Shown: positions 38,726-49,900 of the stretch, piece by piece
Position numbering within the stretch: the first letter of the stretch is position 1
Layout of the letters: each line of letters opens with the position of its first letter
Origin: an uncultured Dysosmobacter sp.
GTDB lineage: Bacteria; Bacillota; Clostridia; Oscillospirales; Oscillospiraceae
NCBI RefSeq assembly: GCF_947631165.1
Contig: NZ_CANRKH010000017.1
Location: 1-62,394, forward strand
Length of the DNA: 62,394 bases
Reading direction: 5' to 3'
Notes under the pieces: generated by a model
Seen by the model: the letters and a program-made list of their open reading frames with translations, nothing else
What the model was told of the DNA's origin: nothing
Database searches by the model: none
Translations under genes and position numbers: made by a program

Positions 38726-40147
38726 ATGGGTGGTTTTTTTGGAGCGATCTCCAAGCGGGATTGCGTACTTGATATTTTCTTCGGCACCGACTATCACTCC
38801 CATCTGGGGACCCGCCGGGGCGGTATGGCGGTCTACGATCCCGCCAACGGCTTCCAGCGGCAGATCCACAACATCGAAAACACGCCGTTCCGCACCAAGT
38901 TTGAAAAAGATCTGGCAGACTTTCACGGCAGCAGCGGCATCGGCTGCATCTCCGACACAGACCCCCAGCCGCTGCTGGTGCGGTCTCACCTGGGGCTGTA
39001 CGCCATCACCACAGTGGGCATCATCAACAACGCGGAAGCGCTGGTAGAGACCTATTTTTCTGACCACGGCCACCAGTTCATGGCCCAGAGCAGCGGCAAG
39101 GTGAATGCCACGGAGCTGACTGCCGCCCTCATCAATCAGGCGGACTCCCTGGTGGAGGGCATCCGCCACGCCCAGGAGATCATCGACGGCTCCGCCACCA
39201 TCCTGCTGCTGACGCCGGAGGGCATCATCGCCGCCCGGGACAAGCTGGGCCGCCTGCCGGTGCTGGTGGGCAAAAACGGCCAGGGCCACTGTGTCGCCTT
39301 TGAGTCCTTCGCCTATCAGAAGCTGGGCTATCAGACCGTCTATGAGCTGGGCCCCCAGGAGATCGTGCGGATCACGGCGGAGGGCGTGGAATCCCTCTCG
39401 CCTCCGGGGGAGGAAATGCGCATCTGCGCCTTCCTGTGGACTTATTACGGCTATCCCAATTCCAATTATGAGGGCGTCAATGTGGAGGTCATGCGCTACC
39501 GCAACGGCGAGATCATGGCCCGGGACGAGGTGGCCCAGGGCCGCCTGCCCAAAGTGGACTTCGTGGCGGGAGTCCCGGACTCCGGCCTGCCCCACGCCAT
39601 CGGCTTCGCCAACCGCAGCGGCAAGCCCTTCGCCCGCCCCTTTGTGAAATACACCCCCACCTGGCCCCGGTCCTTCATGCCCGCCAACCAGGATGTGCGG
39701 AACCAAGTAGCCAAGATGAAGCAGATCCCCGTGCCTGAGCTGATCGAGGGGAAGAAGCTGCTGTTCGTGGACGACTCCATCGTCCGCGGCACCCAGCTGC
39801 GGGAGACGGTGGAATTCCTCTACAGCAGCGGCGCGGCGGAGGTCCACATGCGCTCCGCCTGTCCGCCCATCATGTATGGCTGCAAGTATCTGAATTTCTC
39901 ACGCAGCAACTCCCACATGGAGCTGCTGGCCCGGCGGACGGTCCAGGCTCTGGAGGGCGATGAAGGCCAAAAGCACCTGGATGAATACGCCGATGCCAAG
40001 ACGGAGCGGGGCCAATGCCTGCTGCACACCATCTGTAAGGAGCTGGGCTTTGACTCCCTGGGCTACCAGTCCCTGGACGGGCTGCTGGAGGCCATCGGCA
40101 TCGACAGGGAAAAGATCTGCACCTATTGCTGGACGGGCAGAGAGTGA
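38726..40147 (+). CDS. PurF-like amidophosphoribosyltransferase paralogue lacking the catalytic Cys
   Basis: The 473-residue protein aligns with PurF through the class II glutamine amidotransferase and phosphoribosyltransferase domains, with PRPP loop [12 protein letters not shown] and the C-terminal CTYCW. But residue 2, where mature PurF has its nucleophile Cys in CGVFG, is Gly: it starts [10 protein letters not shown]. The paired canonical PurF in this operon (41191) keeps the Cys. It cannot hydrolyse glutamine in the normal way, so it may use ammonia, regulate PurF, or act in another pathway. ATG 38726 has CAGGAG. It lies between purE and a 337-bp repeat region before purC. Confidence 0.92.
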   Translation: MGGFFGAISKRDCVLDIFFGTDYHSHLGTRRGGMAVYDPANGFQRQIHNIENTPFRTKFEKDLADFHGSSGIGCISDTDPQPLLVRSHLGLYAITTVGIINNAEALVETYFSDHGHQFMAQSSGKVNATELTAALINQADSLVEGIRHAQEIIDGSATILLLTPEGIIAARDKLGRLPVLVGKNGQGHCVAFESFAYQKLGYQTVYELGPQEIVRITAEGVESLSPPGEEMRICAFLWTYYGYPNSNYEGVNVEVMRYRNGEIMARDEVAQGRLPKVDFVAGVPDSGLPHAIGFANRSGKPFARPFVKYTPTWPRSFMPANQDVRNQVAKMKQIPVPELIEGKKLLFVDDSIVRGTQLRETVEFLYSSGAAEVHMRSACPPIMYGCKYLNFSRSNSHMELLARRTVQALEGDEGQKHLDEYADAKTERGQCLLHTICKELGFDSLGYQSLDGLLEAIGIDREKICTYCWTGRE

Positions 40148-40484
40148 ATTTCTTCAAGGATGCGCAGGCGGCACCGTTGCGGCATTACGATTCCCGGCCT
40201 TTGCCAAGGCCGCCAATCGTGCCGCTGCCTCGAAAGCAGCTCGCTTCATCCGCCGCAGGCGGCGCTTCGCCGCTTTCCCCCTTGAGCATCCCCCATCACC
40301 AGTGACATCTGTCACTGGTGAACGCCGCCCAATGCGGCTGAGTCAATGTATTTTTGACACATACACGCCGCGGCAAAAATAATATCTACTCCGGGCAAAA
40401 GATTTCAGAGAACCGCTGGAAGCAGCCGTTCTGTTCCCCGTTCATTGTCCATTATCAATTCATTTACACAGGAGGACGCACATC
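40148..40484. other. 337-bp gap in the purine operon with a dispersed repeat
   Basis: No gene is supported. Most of it is dispersed repeat copy A (40172-40360). The remainder (40361-40484) holds no recognised promoter or riboswitch; the purC ribosome site AGGAGG is at its end. Confidence 0.75.
40172..40360 (+). repeat. Dispersed intergenic repeat, copy A
   Basis: Matches 15219-15434 read on the minus strand: CACCGTTGCGGC start, shared GCCGCTGCCTCGAAAGCAGC, a CCGCCGCAGGCGGCG hairpin, and CCAGTGAC-type stem. A perfect hairpin CACCAGTGAC-ATCT-GTCACTGGTG lies within it at about 40298-40321. Confidence 0.78.
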
Positions 40485-41204
40485 ATGCAGAAGTTAGAGC
40501 AGGTCTACGAAGGCAAGGCCAAGAAGGTCTTTAAGACCGACGATCCCGAGCTGTTCATCGTGGATTACAAGGATGACGCCACCGCCTTCAACGGCGCCAA
40601 GAAGGGCACCATCGTGGGCAAGGGCGTGATCAACAACCAGATGACCAACCGCCTGATGGTCAAAATGGAGAAGGCCGGCATCCCCACCCACTTCGTCAAG
40701 GAACTGAGCCAGCGGGAGACTCTGGTGAAGAAGGTCTCCATCGTGCCCCTGGAGGTCATCATCCGCAACATCTCCGCCGGCCATTTCGCCTCCCGCTACG
40801 GTGTGGAGGAGGGCATCGTGTTCGACCAGCCCACCATCGAGTTCTCCTATAAGTGCGACGAGCTGGACGACCCCCTACTGAACGCCTATCACGCCATTGC
40901 TCTGAAGCTGGCGACCCCCGAGGAGATCGAGCTGATCAAAAAGTACTCCTTTGCTGTCAACGATGTGCTGAAGACCTTCTGGGCCGAGTGCGGCGTGACC
41001 CTGGTGGACTTCAAGCTGGAATTCGGCAGGCTCAGCGACGGCACCATCGTCTTGGCCGATGAGATCAGCCCCGACACCTGCCGCCTTTGGGACTCCAAGA
41101 CCCATGAAAAACTGGACAAAGACCGCTTCCGCCGGGATATGGGCGGCGTGGAGGACGCTTATGCCGAGATCATGAAGCGTCTCTTGGCCCATGATGCGGA
41201 CTGA
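40485..41204 (+). CDS. purC: SAICAR synthetase PurC
   Basis: The 239-residue enzyme ligates aspartate to CAIR with ATP. Family motifs seen: EQVYEGKAKKVFKTDD, DDATAFNGAKKG, GVINNQMTNRLMVKME, IVPLEVIIRNISAG, LADEISPDTCRLWD. AGGAGGAC precedes the ATG at 40485. Its C-terminus overlaps the start of purF by 14 bp, so the two are coupled. The next step, adenylosuccinate lyase (PurB), is not in this window. Confidence 0.96.
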   Translation: MQKLEQVYEGKAKKVFKTDDPELFIVDYKDDATAFNGAKKGTIVGKGVINNQMTNRLMVKMEKAGIPTHFVKELSQRETLVKKVSIVPLEVIIRNISAGHFASRYGVEEGIVFDQPTIEFSYKCDELDDPLLNAYHAIALKLATPEEIELIKKYSFAVNDVLKTFWAECGVTLVDFKLEFGRLSDGTIVLADEISPDTCRLWDSKTHEKLDKDRFRRDMGGVEDAYAEIMKRLLAHDAD

Positions 41205-42702
41205 CAGGAATATACCGGCGGGCCGTCTCAAGGTGGAGGCGGTCCCGGCCGGTTTTGACCAACGCCACATCCATGAGGAATGCGGCGTGTTCGGCGTTTT
41301 TTCGGAAGTTTCCGCTGACGTGGCCTCCCTGGCCTATTACGCGCTGTACGCCCTGCAGCACCGGGGCCAGGAGAGCTGCGGCATCGCGGTGAACGACGAC
41401 GGGGTGTTCACCTCCTATCGGGACGTTGGCCTGGTCAGCGAGGTATTCCCGGCGGAGCGGCTGGCCGCCCTGGGGACCGGCCGCATCGCCGTGGGCCATG
41501 TGCGCTACGGCACCACCGGCAGCGACAACAAGCGGAACGTGCAGCCCATCCTGGTGAATCACTACAAGGGCCGGATGGCCCTTGCCCACAACGGCAACCT
41601 GACCAACTCCCTGGAACTGCGAAGCGAGCTGGAGAGCCGCGGCTCCATTTTTCAAACCACCACGGACTCCGAGGTCATCGCCTACATCATCGTGCAGGAG
41701 CGGCTGAAGGCCCCCTCCATCGAGGCCGCCGTCTCCGCCGCCATGGACCGGATCGTGGGCGCTTACTCCCTGGTCATCTCCTCTCCCAGCAAGCTCATCG
41801 CCGTCCGGGACCCCAACGGCTTCCGCCCCCTGTGTATGGGGCGGCTGCGGGACGGCGGCGTGGTGTTCGCCTCTGAGTCCTGCGCTCTGGACGCCATCGG
41901 CGCAAACTTCCTGCGGGATGTGCTGCCCGGAGAGATCATCGTGGTGGACAAGGACGGCGTCAGATCCGACACCAGCCACTGCGGCAAGGCTCCGAAAAAG
42001 CTGTGCGTGTTCGAGTTCATTTACTTTGCCCGGCCGGACTCCGTCATCGACGGCTCCAGCGTTCACACCGCCCGCCAGCGGGCAGGCGCTTTCCTGGCGC
42101 TGGAGCACCCTGTCCAGGCGGACATCGTGGTGGGCGTGCCGGATTCCGGCCTGGACGCCGCCATGGGCTACGCCAAACAGTCCGGCATCCCCTACGGCAT
42201 GGGCTTCATCAAAAACAAATATATTGGCCGAACCTTCATCTCCCCAGCCCAGGCCATGCGGGAAAACGAAGTCAACATCAAGCTGAATCCCATCCGCTCA
42301 GTGGTAGAGGGCAAACGGGTGGTGCTGATCGACGACTCCATTGTCCGGGGCACCACCTGCCGCCGGACCATCGACCTGCTGCGCAGGGCCGGGGCCAGGG
42401 AGATCCACATGCGGGTCTCCGCGCCGCCCTTTGTCGCTGCCTGCTGGTACGGCACCGACATCGACGACCCCAGAAAACTCATCGCCAACCACCACTCAGT
42501 AGAGGAGATCGCCCGGATCATCGGCGTGGACTCCCTGGGCTATCTGAGCCTGGATAATGTGGTGAAGCTGGCGGACAACACGGAATGCGGCTTCTGCACC
42601 GCCTGCTTCGGCGGCGGCTATCCCACCGCCATTCCTCAGGATGGCGGCAAGGACCGCTTTGAGTGCAAGATCAGCGAAAGGAAGAAAGAACAACATGCGT
42701 AG
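41191..42702 (+). CDS. purF: Amidophosphoribosyltransferase PurF
   Basis: The 503-residue enzyme makes phosphoribosylamine from PRPP and glutamine. A 30-residue propeptide precedes the nucleophile C31 (EECGVFGVF). PRPP site: [13 protein letters not shown]. Cysteines of a likely 4Fe-4S cluster occur at SHCGK, AACWY and [10 protein letters not shown]. The first ATG (41191) overlaps purC by 14 bp. It ends CATGCG TAG, inside which purM begins. It is the canonical enzyme, unlike the paralogue at 38726. Confidence 0.96.
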   Translation: MMRTDRNIPAGRLKVEAVPAGFDQRHIHEECGVFGVFSEVSADVASLAYYALYALQHRGQESCGIAVNDDGVFTSYRDVGLVSEVFPAERLAALGTGRIAVGHVRYGTTGSDNKRNVQPILVNHYKGRMALAHNGNLTNSLELRSELESRGSIFQTTTDSEVIAYIIVQERLKAPSIEAAVSAAMDRIVGAYSLVISSPSKLIAVRDPNGFRPLCMGRLRDGGVVFASESCALDAIGANFLRDVLPGEIIVVDKDGVRSDTSHCGKAPKKLCVFEFIYFARPDSVIDGSSVHTARQRAGAFLALEHPVQADIVVGVPDSGLDAAMGYAKQSGIPYGMGFIKNKYIGRTFISPAQAMRENEVNIKLNPIRSVVEGKRVVLIDDSIVRGTTCRRTIDLLRRAGAREIHMRVSAPPFVAACWYGTDIDDPRKLIANHHSVEEIARIIGVDSLGYLSLDNVVKLADNTECGFCTACFGGGYPTAIPQDGGKDRFECKISERKKEQHA

Positions 42703-43729
42703 TTTTTCTGACAGCTATCGGGAAGCCGGCGTCAACATTGAGGCCGGCTATGAAGGCGTGAAGCTCATGAGCCAGCATGTCAAGCGCACTGCCATTCCCG
42801 GCGTGGTGTCCGATATCGGCGGCTTCGGCGGCCTGTTTGCCCCAGATCTGACCGGCATGGCCGAGCCGGTGCTGGTCTCCGGCACTGACGGCGTAGGCAC
42901 CAAGATCCGCATTGCCCAACTGATGGACAAGCACGACACCGTGGGCATCGACTGCGTGGCCATGTGCGTCAACGACATCATCTGCTGCGGTGCCAAGCCC
43001 CTGTTTTTCCTGGATTACATCGCCATCGGCAAAAATGACCCGCAGAAGGTGGCCGCCCTGGTCTCCGGCGTGGCGGAGGGCTGCGTTCAGGCCGGCTGCG
43101 CCCTCATCGGCGGCGAGACCGCCGAGCACCCCGGCATAATGGCTGCGGAGGACTATGATCTGGCGGGCTTTTCCGTGGGACTGGTGGACAGGCCCAAGGT
43201 CATCGACCACAGCGCCATGCAGGCCGGAGACGTGATCCTGGCCCTGCCCTCCAGCGGCATCCATTCCAATGGCTTCTCCCTGGTACGGAAGGTCTTTAAC
43301 GTGGAGCACGCGAATCTGGAGCTTTACTGCCCTGAGCTGGGCCGCACCCTGGGTGAAGCGCTGCTGGAGCCAACTGTTATCTATGTCAAACCCGTTCTCC
43401 GCTGTCTGGAGGCAGTCTGCGTGAAGGGCATCAGCCACATTACCGGCGGCGGCTTCTTTGAGAATATTCCCCGCTGCCTGCCGGAGGGCCTCACCGCCAA
43501 GATCGAAAAGGCAGCCCTCAAAACGCCTCCCATTTTCTCCATGCTGCAGAAAACGGGCAATATCCCCGAACACGACATGTTCAACACCTACAATATGGGC
43601 GTGGGCATGACCGTCATCGTTTCCAAAGAGGACGCGGACAAGGCCCTGTCCGTCCTGAAAGCTGCGGGCTGCGCCGCCTATGTCATGGGTGAGATCGCGG
43701 AGGGCGATGAACGGGTGATATTATGTTAA
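42695..43729 (+). CDS. purM: Phosphoribosylformylglycinamidine cyclo-ligase PurM (AIR synthetase)
   Basis: The 344-residue enzyme closes FGAM to AIR with ATP. Visible motifs: [92 protein letters not shown]. The ATG at 42695 lies within the end of purF (8-bp overlap), with GAAAGGAAG upstream. A TGTTAA stop overlaps the purN start by 7 bp. Confidence 0.96.
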   Translation: MRSFSDSYREAGVNIEAGYEGVKLMSQHVKRTAIPGVVSDIGGFGGLFAPDLTGMAEPVLVSGTDGVGTKIRIAQLMDKHDTVGIDCVAMCVNDIICCGAKPLFFLDYIAIGKNDPQKVAALVSGVAEGCVQAGCALIGGETAEHPGIMAAEDYDLAGFSVGLVDRPKVIDHSAMQAGDVILALPSSGIHSNGFSLVRKVFNVEHANLELYCPELGRTLGEALLEPTVIYVKPVLRCLEAVCVKGISHITGGGFFENIPRCLPEGLTAKIEKAALKTPPIFSMLQKTGNIPEHDMFNTYNMGVGMTVIVSKEDADKALSVLKAAGCAAYVMGEIAEGDERVILC

Positions 43730-44328
43730 CAAAAGCTCGAGTAGCCGTATTCGTCTCCGGCGGCGGCACCAATCTGGAGGCGCTGCTGAAAGCACAGAAG
43801 GCCGGCGCCATCCCCCACGGAGAGATCGTGCTGGTGATCGCCAGCAACAAGAGCGCCTACGCCCTGACCCGGGCCGCCAACCACGGCGTGCCCGGTGTAG
43901 CCATTCCCAGAAAGCAGATGACCCAAGCGGACTTCGAGTCCGCCATTTCCGAAAAGCTGGCGGAATTCCAGATAGACGTCATCATCCTGGCGGGATTCCT
44001 GTCCATTTTATCCGAGAACTTTGTCAAACAGTGGCCGGACCGCATTCTGAATGTCCACCCCTCCCTCATCCCCTCCTTCTGCGGCAAGGGGATGTACGGC
44101 TTGAAGGTCCACGAGGCCGCTTTGGAAAAAGGCGTGAAGGTCACCGGGGCCACCGTGCATCTGGTGAACGAGATCCCCGACGGCGGACGCATTCTGCTGC
44201 AAAAGGCCGTGGACATCCTGCCGGACGACACGCCAGAGGTCCTGCAGCGCCGGGTCATGGAGCAGGCCGAATGGGTCCTGCTGCCCCAGGCTGCGGAGCT
44301 GGTGTGCAAACAAATTTGTGAGAATTGA
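43723..44328 (+). CDS. purN: Phosphoribosylglycinamide formyltransferase PurN
   Basis: The 201-residue enzyme formylates GAR using 10-formyl-tetrahydrofolate. Typical motifs: [75 protein letters not shown] with the His and Asp of the active site (HPSLIPSF...; DGGRIL). It begins 7 bp inside purM and is followed 12 bp later by the AICAR transformylase gene. Confidence 0.95.
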   Translation: MLTKARVAVFVSGGGTNLEALLKAQKAGAIPHGEIVLVIASNKSAYALTRAANHGVPGVAIPRKQMTQADFESAISEKLAEFQIDVIILAGFLSILSENFVKQWPDRILNVHPSLIPSFCGKGMYGLKVHEAALEKGVKVTGATVHLVNEIPDGGRILLQKAVDILPDDTPEVLQRRVMEQAEWVLLPQAAELVCKQICEN

Positions 44329-44339
44329 GGTACGCTTCC

Positions 44340-45518
44340 ATGAACGAACTGGAACTGAAATACGGCTGCAACCCCAACCAAAAGCCCTCCCGCATCTTTA
44401 TGAGGGACGGCGGCGATCTGCCCATCACTGTGCTGGGCGGCAAGCCCGGCTACATCAACTTCCTGGACGCCTTCAACTCCTGGCAGCTGGTGCGGGAGCT
44501 GAAGGCCGCTACCGGCCTGCCCTCCGCCGCCTCCTTCAAGCACGTCTCCCCTGCCGGTGCCGCCGTGGGCCTGCCCCTCAGCGACGTGGACCGGAAGATC
44601 TATTTCGTAGACGAGGGTGCGGAGCTCTCCCCCATCGCCTGCGCCTACATCCGGGCCCGGGGCGCGGACCGGCTGTGCTCCTACGGCGACTGGGCGGCCC
44701 TCAGCGACGTGTGCGACGGGGCCACTGCCAGTTACCTCAAGGCCGAGGTGTCCGACGGCGTCATCGCCCCCGGCTACACCGACGAGGCGTTGGAGATTTT
44801 GAAAACCAAGAAAAAGGGCGGCTACAACGTGGTGCAGATCGACCCTGATTACGTCCCCGCTCCCCAGGAATACAAGGATGTGTTCGGCATCACCTTCCAG
44901 CAGGGGCGGAACGAGTTCAAGATCGACGGGGAACTGCTGGGCAACATCGTCACGGAGAACAAGGACCTGCCCGAAGCCGCCAGGATCGACATGATCGTCT
45001 CTCTCATAACCCTGAAATACACCCAGTCCAACTCCGTGTGCTACGTGAAGAACGGCCAGGCCATCGGTGTGGGCGCGGGCCAGCAGAGCCGCATCCACTG
45101 TACCCGTCTGGCAGGCCAGAAGGCGGACAACTGGTATCTGCGGCAGCACCCCAAGGTCCTGGGGCTCCAGTTCGTGGAAGGCATCCGCCGCCCCGACCGG
45201 GACAATGCCATCGACATCTATACCTCCGACGAGTACGAGGACATTCTGGCCGACGGCGTGTGGCAGAACACCTTCCAGGTCAAGCCGGAAGTCCTGACCG
45301 CGGAGGAGAAGAGGGCCTGGATCGCCACTCAGTCCGGCGTGACCGTCGGCTCCGACGCATTCTTCCCCTTCGGCGACAACGTGGAGCGGGCCAGGAAGAG
45401 CGGCGTGCAGTACATCGCCGAACCGGGCGGCTCCATCCGGGACGACCATGTGATCGCCACCGCTAACAAGTATGGCATGACCATGTGCTTTACGGGGATG
45501 CGGCTGTTCCACCACTAA
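44340..45518 (+). CDS. purH: AICAR transformylase (PurH-like), stand-alone without IMP cyclohydrolase domain
   Basis: The 392-residue protein is the AICAR formyltransferase half of PurH only: MNELELKYGCNPNQKPSRI, SFKHVSPAGAAVG (Lys-His catalytic motif), LKYTQSNSVCYVKNGQAIGVGAGQQSRIHCTRLAGQKA, SDAFFPFGDNVERA, YIAEPGGSIRDDHVI. The N-terminal MGS-type IMP cyclohydrolase domain of bifunctional PurH (about 200 residues) is missing and no separate one is in the window; a PurO- or other cyclohydrolase elsewhere would be needed. ATG 44340 has TTGAGG upstream, about 10 bases away. A run of hairpins follows in the 177-bp gap before purD. Confidence 0.92.
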   Translation: MNELELKYGCNPNQKPSRIFMRDGGDLPITVLGGKPGYINFLDAFNSWQLVRELKAATGLPSAASFKHVSPAGAAVGLPLSDVDRKIYFVDEGAELSPIACAYIRARGADRLCSYGDWAALSDVCDGATASYLKAEVSDGVIAPGYTDEALEILKTKKKGGYNVVQIDPDYVPAPQEYKDVFGITFQQGRNEFKIDGELLGNIVTENKDLPEAARIDMIVSLITLKYTQSNSVCYVKNGQAIGVGAGQQSRIHCTRLAGQKADNWYLRQHPKVLGLQFVEGIRRPDRDNAIDIYTSDEYEDILADGVWQNTFQVKPEVLTAEEKRAWIATQSGVTVGSDAFFPFGDNVERARKSGVQYIAEPGGSIRDDHVIATANKYGMTMCFTGMRLFHH

Positions 45519-45530
45519 AGCTTTTAAAGA

Positions 45531-45600
45531 GGGGACTTCGTCCCCCCTTTAGTTTCCCCCCACCAGTCTGCGGACTGGTGCGTGTGCCCCAAGGGCACAC
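45531..45600. other. Three successive hairpins between the AICAR transformylase gene and purD
   Basis: GGGGAC-TTC-GTCCCC (45531-45545), CACCAGTC-TGCG-GACTGGTG (45561-45580) and GTGTGCCC-CAA-GGGCACAC (45582-45600) follow one another. They may process or attenuate the operon mRNA. The middle one resembles the CCAGTGAC hairpin of repeat copy A. Confidence 0.75.
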
Positions 45601-45695
45601 AAGTCAAGGTATTTTCGCCACGCGCATGTCGCGGCGAAACTGATGAAAAATCATTTGCCCGTGGCAAAATTCTATGCAAGGAGGCCCTTTGTGTC

Positions 45696-46979
45696 ATGAA
45701 GCTTCTCGTCGTCGGCGGCGGCGGCCGCGAACATGCGATCATTAAAAAGCTCAAGGAAAATCCCAGTGTGGAGACCATCTATGCCCTTCCCGGCAACGGC
45801 GGCATCGCCCAGGACGCTGTGTGCATCCCGGAGATCGGGGCCAAGGATCTTGACAAGATCGTGAACTTTGCCAAGTCCCACAACATCGGCTTTGCCGTGG
45901 TGGCGCCGGACGATCCCCTGGCCCTGGGCTGCGTGGACCGGCTCCACGAGGCGGGCATCCCCTGTTTCGGCCCCGACGCCAAGGCCGCCCGCATCGAGGC
46001 CAGCAAGGTGTTCTCCAAGAACCTGATGATGAAATACGGCATCCCCACCGCCCGATACGCCACATTCACCGACATGGAGGAGGCCCTGGATTATCTGACC
46101 ACCGCCCCGATCCCCATTGTTATCAAGGCCGACGGCCTGGCCCTGGGAAAAGGCGTCACCATCGCCATGACCCGGGGGGAGGCGGCCCGGGCCGTCCGCG
46201 CCGCCATGGAGGACCGGGTCTTTGGCGACAGCGGCAATGCCATCGTGATCGAGGAGTACCTGGAGGGCCCGGAGGTCAGCGTGCTGGCTTTCACCGACGG
46301 CACTGCCATCCGCCCTATGGTATCCTCCATGGACCATAAGCGGGCCGGAGACGGCGACACCGGCCTCAACACCGGCGGCATGGGCACCGTGGCCCCCAAT
46401 CCCTATTACACCGCCGACGTAGCCCAGGTGTGCATGGACACCATCTTCCTGCCCACACTGGCCGCCATGCGGGCGGAGGGCTGTCCTTTTAAAGGCTGTT
46501 TGTACTTCGGCTTGATGCTGACCTCCGACGGTCCCAAGGTCATCGAGTACAATTGCCGCTTCGGAGACCCGGAGACCCAGGTGGTCCTGCCCCTGCTGAA
46601 GACCGACCTGCTGACCATCATGCAGGCGGTGGAAAACGAAACTCTGTCCGATTTGGATATCGAGTGGTCCGGCGGTTCCGCTGCCTGTGTCATCCTGGCT
46701 TCCGGCGGCTATCCCAGCCACTATGAAAAGGGGAAGGCCATGACCTTCCCCGCAAGTCTGCCCGCCAACGTGGCGCTCTACCACGCCGGCGACAAGCTGG
46801 ACGGCCAGGGCCGTCTGGTCACCAGCGGCGGACGGGTCCTGGGCGTCACCGCCGTGGCTCCCACGCTGAATGAGGCTCTGGCGGACGCTTACGCCGCCGC
46901 GGAGACCGTGGATTATGAGGGCAAATACCTGCGCCGTGACATCGGCCGCCGCGCACTGGCCGCGATGGAGGGACAGTAA
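45696..46979 (+). CDS. purD: Phosphoribosylamine-glycine ligase PurD
   Basis: The 427-residue ATP-grasp enzyme joins glycine to phosphoribosylamine. Family motifs: MKLLVVGGGGREHAI, VVAPDDPLALGCVDRLHEAGIPCFGP, KADGLALGKGVTIA, IVIEEYLEGPEVSVLAFTDG, GGMGTVAPNPYY, YNCRFGDPETQVVLPLL. The ATG at 45696 is set by homology with GGAGG upstream; an earlier frame reaches 45582 through the hairpin region. Its TAA is followed at once by purL ATG. Confidence 0.95.
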   Translation: MKLLVVGGGGREHAIIKKLKENPSVETIYALPGNGGIAQDAVCIPEIGAKDLDKIVNFAKSHNIGFAVVAPDDPLALGCVDRLHEAGIPCFGPDAKAARIEASKVFSKNLMMKYGIPTARYATFTDMEEALDYLTTAPIPIVIKADGLALGKGVTIAMTRGEAARAVRAAMEDRVFGDSGNAIVIEEYLEGPEVSVLAFTDGTAIRPMVSSMDHKRAGDGDTGLNTGGMGTVAPNPYYTADVAQVCMDTIFLPTLAAMRAEGCPFKGCLYFGLMLTSDGPKVIEYNCRFGDPETQVVLPLLKTDLLTIMQAVENETLSDLDIEWSGGSAACVILASGGYPSHYEKGKAMTFPASLPANVALYHAGDKLDGQGRLVTSGGRVLGVTAVAPTLNEALADAYAAAETVDYEGKYLRRDIGRRALAAMEGQ

Positions 46980-49900
46980 ATGGTAAGACGCGTTTATGTA
47001 GAGAAAAAGCCCGCTCTGCGGCAGGAGGCCGCGGACCTTTTGAACGAGCTGCGCTCCCTGCTGGGCATCTCCGCCCTGACGGGCCTGCGGCTCATCAACC
47101 GCTATGACGTGGAGGGGCTGGAGGACGACGCCTTTCAGCGGGCCGTGCAGACCGTGTTTTCCGAGCCGCAGGTGGACGACGCCACCGCCGCCCTGCCCGC
47201 CGGAGACTTCACCGCCTTCGCGGTGGAGTATTTGCCCGGGCAGTTCGACCAGCGGGCGGATTCCGCCGCTCAGTGCATCCAGCTGATGACCCAGGGAGAC
47301 CGGCCTTTGGTGCGTACCGCCCGGGTGTATCTGCTCTCCGGCGAGCTGACCCCCAGCCATGTGGAGAAGATCAAGCGCTACGTCATCAATCCTGTGGAGG
47401 CCCGGGAGGCGGGCCTGGAGCCGGTCGAAACGCTGAAGATGGAGTACGACATCCCCACCGCCGTGGAGACCGTCTCCGGTTTCACCGCCCTGGACGAAGC
47501 GGGCCTGGCCGCCCTGCTGGACAAGCTGGGTCTGGCCATGGACCTGGACGATCTGAAGTTCCTTCAGGCCCACTTCCGGGATGACGAGCGCCGGGACCCC
47601 ACCATCACAGAAGTCCGGGTCGTGGACACCTACTGGTCCGACCACTGCCGCCACACCACCTTCTCAACCCATCTGGACGAGATCAACATCGCGGACCCTG
47701 CGGTCCGGGCCGCCTATGCGCGGTATCTGGCTGCCCGGGAAGAGGTCTACGGTGCGGAAAAGGCCGCCCGGCGGCCCCAGACCCTGATGGATATCGCCAC
47801 CATCGGCGCCAAGACGCTGAAAAAACGGGGGCTGCTCCCTGAGCTGGACGAAAGCGAGGAGATCAACGCCTGCTCCATCCACGTCCCCGCCCAGGTGGAC
47901 GGCGAGACCCGGGACTGGCTGCTGATGTTCAAAAACGAGACCCACAACCATCCCACGGAGATCGAACCCTTCGGCGGCGCGGCCACCTGTATCGGCGGCT
48001 GCATCCGGGACCCCCTGTCCGGCCGTGCCTATGTCCATCAGGCAATGCGCCTCACCGGCTGCGGCGATCCCCGCACGCCGGTCAGTGAGACCATCCCCGG
48101 CAAGCTGCCCCAGCGCAAGCTTGCTCAAACTGCCGCAGCGGGCTATTCCTCCTACGGCAACCAGATCGGTCTGGCCACCGGACACGTAGACGAGCTTTAC
48201 CATCCCGGGTATGTGGCCAAGCATCTGGAAGTAGGCGCCGTGGTGGGCGCCGCCCCCGCTGAAAACGTGGTGCGGGAGCGGCCCGCCCCCGGCGACGTGG
48301 TGATCCTGCTGGGCGGCCGCACCGGCCGGGACGGCATCGGCGGCGCCACCGGCTCCTCCAAGAGCCACGACCGCAAATCCCTGCAGACGATGGCCAGTGA
48401 GGTCCAGAAGGGCAACGCTCCCGAGGAGCGGAAGATCCAGCGGCTATTCCGGGACGGCAACGTCACCCGGCTCATCAAACGCTGCAACGACTTTGGCGCG
48501 GGCGGCGTATCCGTGGCCATCGGCGAGCTGGCCGACGGCCTGGAGATCAGCCTGGACGCCGTACGCAAGAAGTACGACGGCCTGGACGGCACCGAGCTTG
48601 CCATCTCCGAATCCCAGGAGCGGATGGCCGTGGTGGTGGCCCCCGAGAACGCCGCCGCTTTCATCGCCGCTGCGGAAAAGGAAAATCTGGAGGCCTATCA
48701 GGTAGCCGTCGTGACCGAAGAGCCCCGCATGGTCATGCGGTGGCAGGGGGAAACGATTGTCAACCTCAGCCGGGAATTTCTCAATTCTAATGGTGCGGTG
48801 AAACACGCCAAGGTCGCTGTGACGTTGGCACAGGCGTCTGCGGCGGAACCGGACTGCCATGTGGATCTGCGCAAAACCGCTTCCAGCTTGAAATGCGCCT
48901 CCCGCCGGGGGCTTGTGGAGCGATTTGACTCCACCGTCGGCGCGGGCAGCATTCTGATGCCCTACGGCGGGAAGACCCAGCGCACGCCCGCCCAGGCTAT
49001 GGCGGCGCTGCTGCCCGTCCTGCCGGGACAGGAAACCGACCAGGCCAGCGTTATGGCCTGGGGCTTCGACCCGGAGGCCATGAGCGCGGACCCCTATCGG
49101 GGGGCCTATGACGCCGTGACAGTCTCCCTCGCCAAGTTGGTGGCCTCCGGCGCAGACTACAAGAAAGCCTACCTGACCCTTCAGGAGTATTTTGAAAAAC
49201 TCCGGAACGAGCCGGAGCGCTGGGGCAAGCCCTTTGCCGCCCTCTTAGGCGCACTGGACGCGCAGCTGGACTATGGAGCGGCGGCCATCGGCGGCAAGGA
49301 CTCCATGTCCGGTACCTTCAACGATCTGGACGTGCCCCCGACCCTGATTTCCTTTGCCATCGCTCCTATCAAGGCAGGGAAAGTCATCACACCCGAATTC
49401 AAAGAGGCCGGACATCCGGTGTATTTGTTTTCTGCAGAACACGACACCGCAGAAGAACAGAAAGCAGTTTGGGCCCTGCTGTATACACTCAGCAGGACCG
49501 GAAAGGTCAAAGCCGCTTGGGCTGTGGAACACAACTTCGCCGAAGCTGTGATGAAGATGTCCTTTGGCAACCGCATCGGCTTCTCTGCCAAGGCAGAGGA
49601 GGCAAATGGTTTTTGGGACAATGCATGTGATTGGCCCGGTGCGATCATGGCGGAATTGACAGAAGACGTCGACAGTCCCTATGCTACCCGCTTCGGTATC
49701 ACGACGAAAGAACCGGTCATTGCTTTGGGCGGTGACTCTGCTCTCATCGACGAGCTGCTCTCCCTCAACGAGGCCGTGCTGGAGGACGTCTATCCCAATC
49801 ACACCGCCGCTGTTTCCGAAGCTGTCCCTGTGCTGGAGGCCCCTGCCGGCATCCGCTCCGCGCCCAAGATCGGCGTTGCCCGGCCCAGAGTGCTGATCCC

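Noticed and set aside
45531..45600. Three hairpins taken for a CRISPR-like repeat array
   Set aside because: The hairpins differ in sequence and spacing, and no spacer-repeat periodicity exists.
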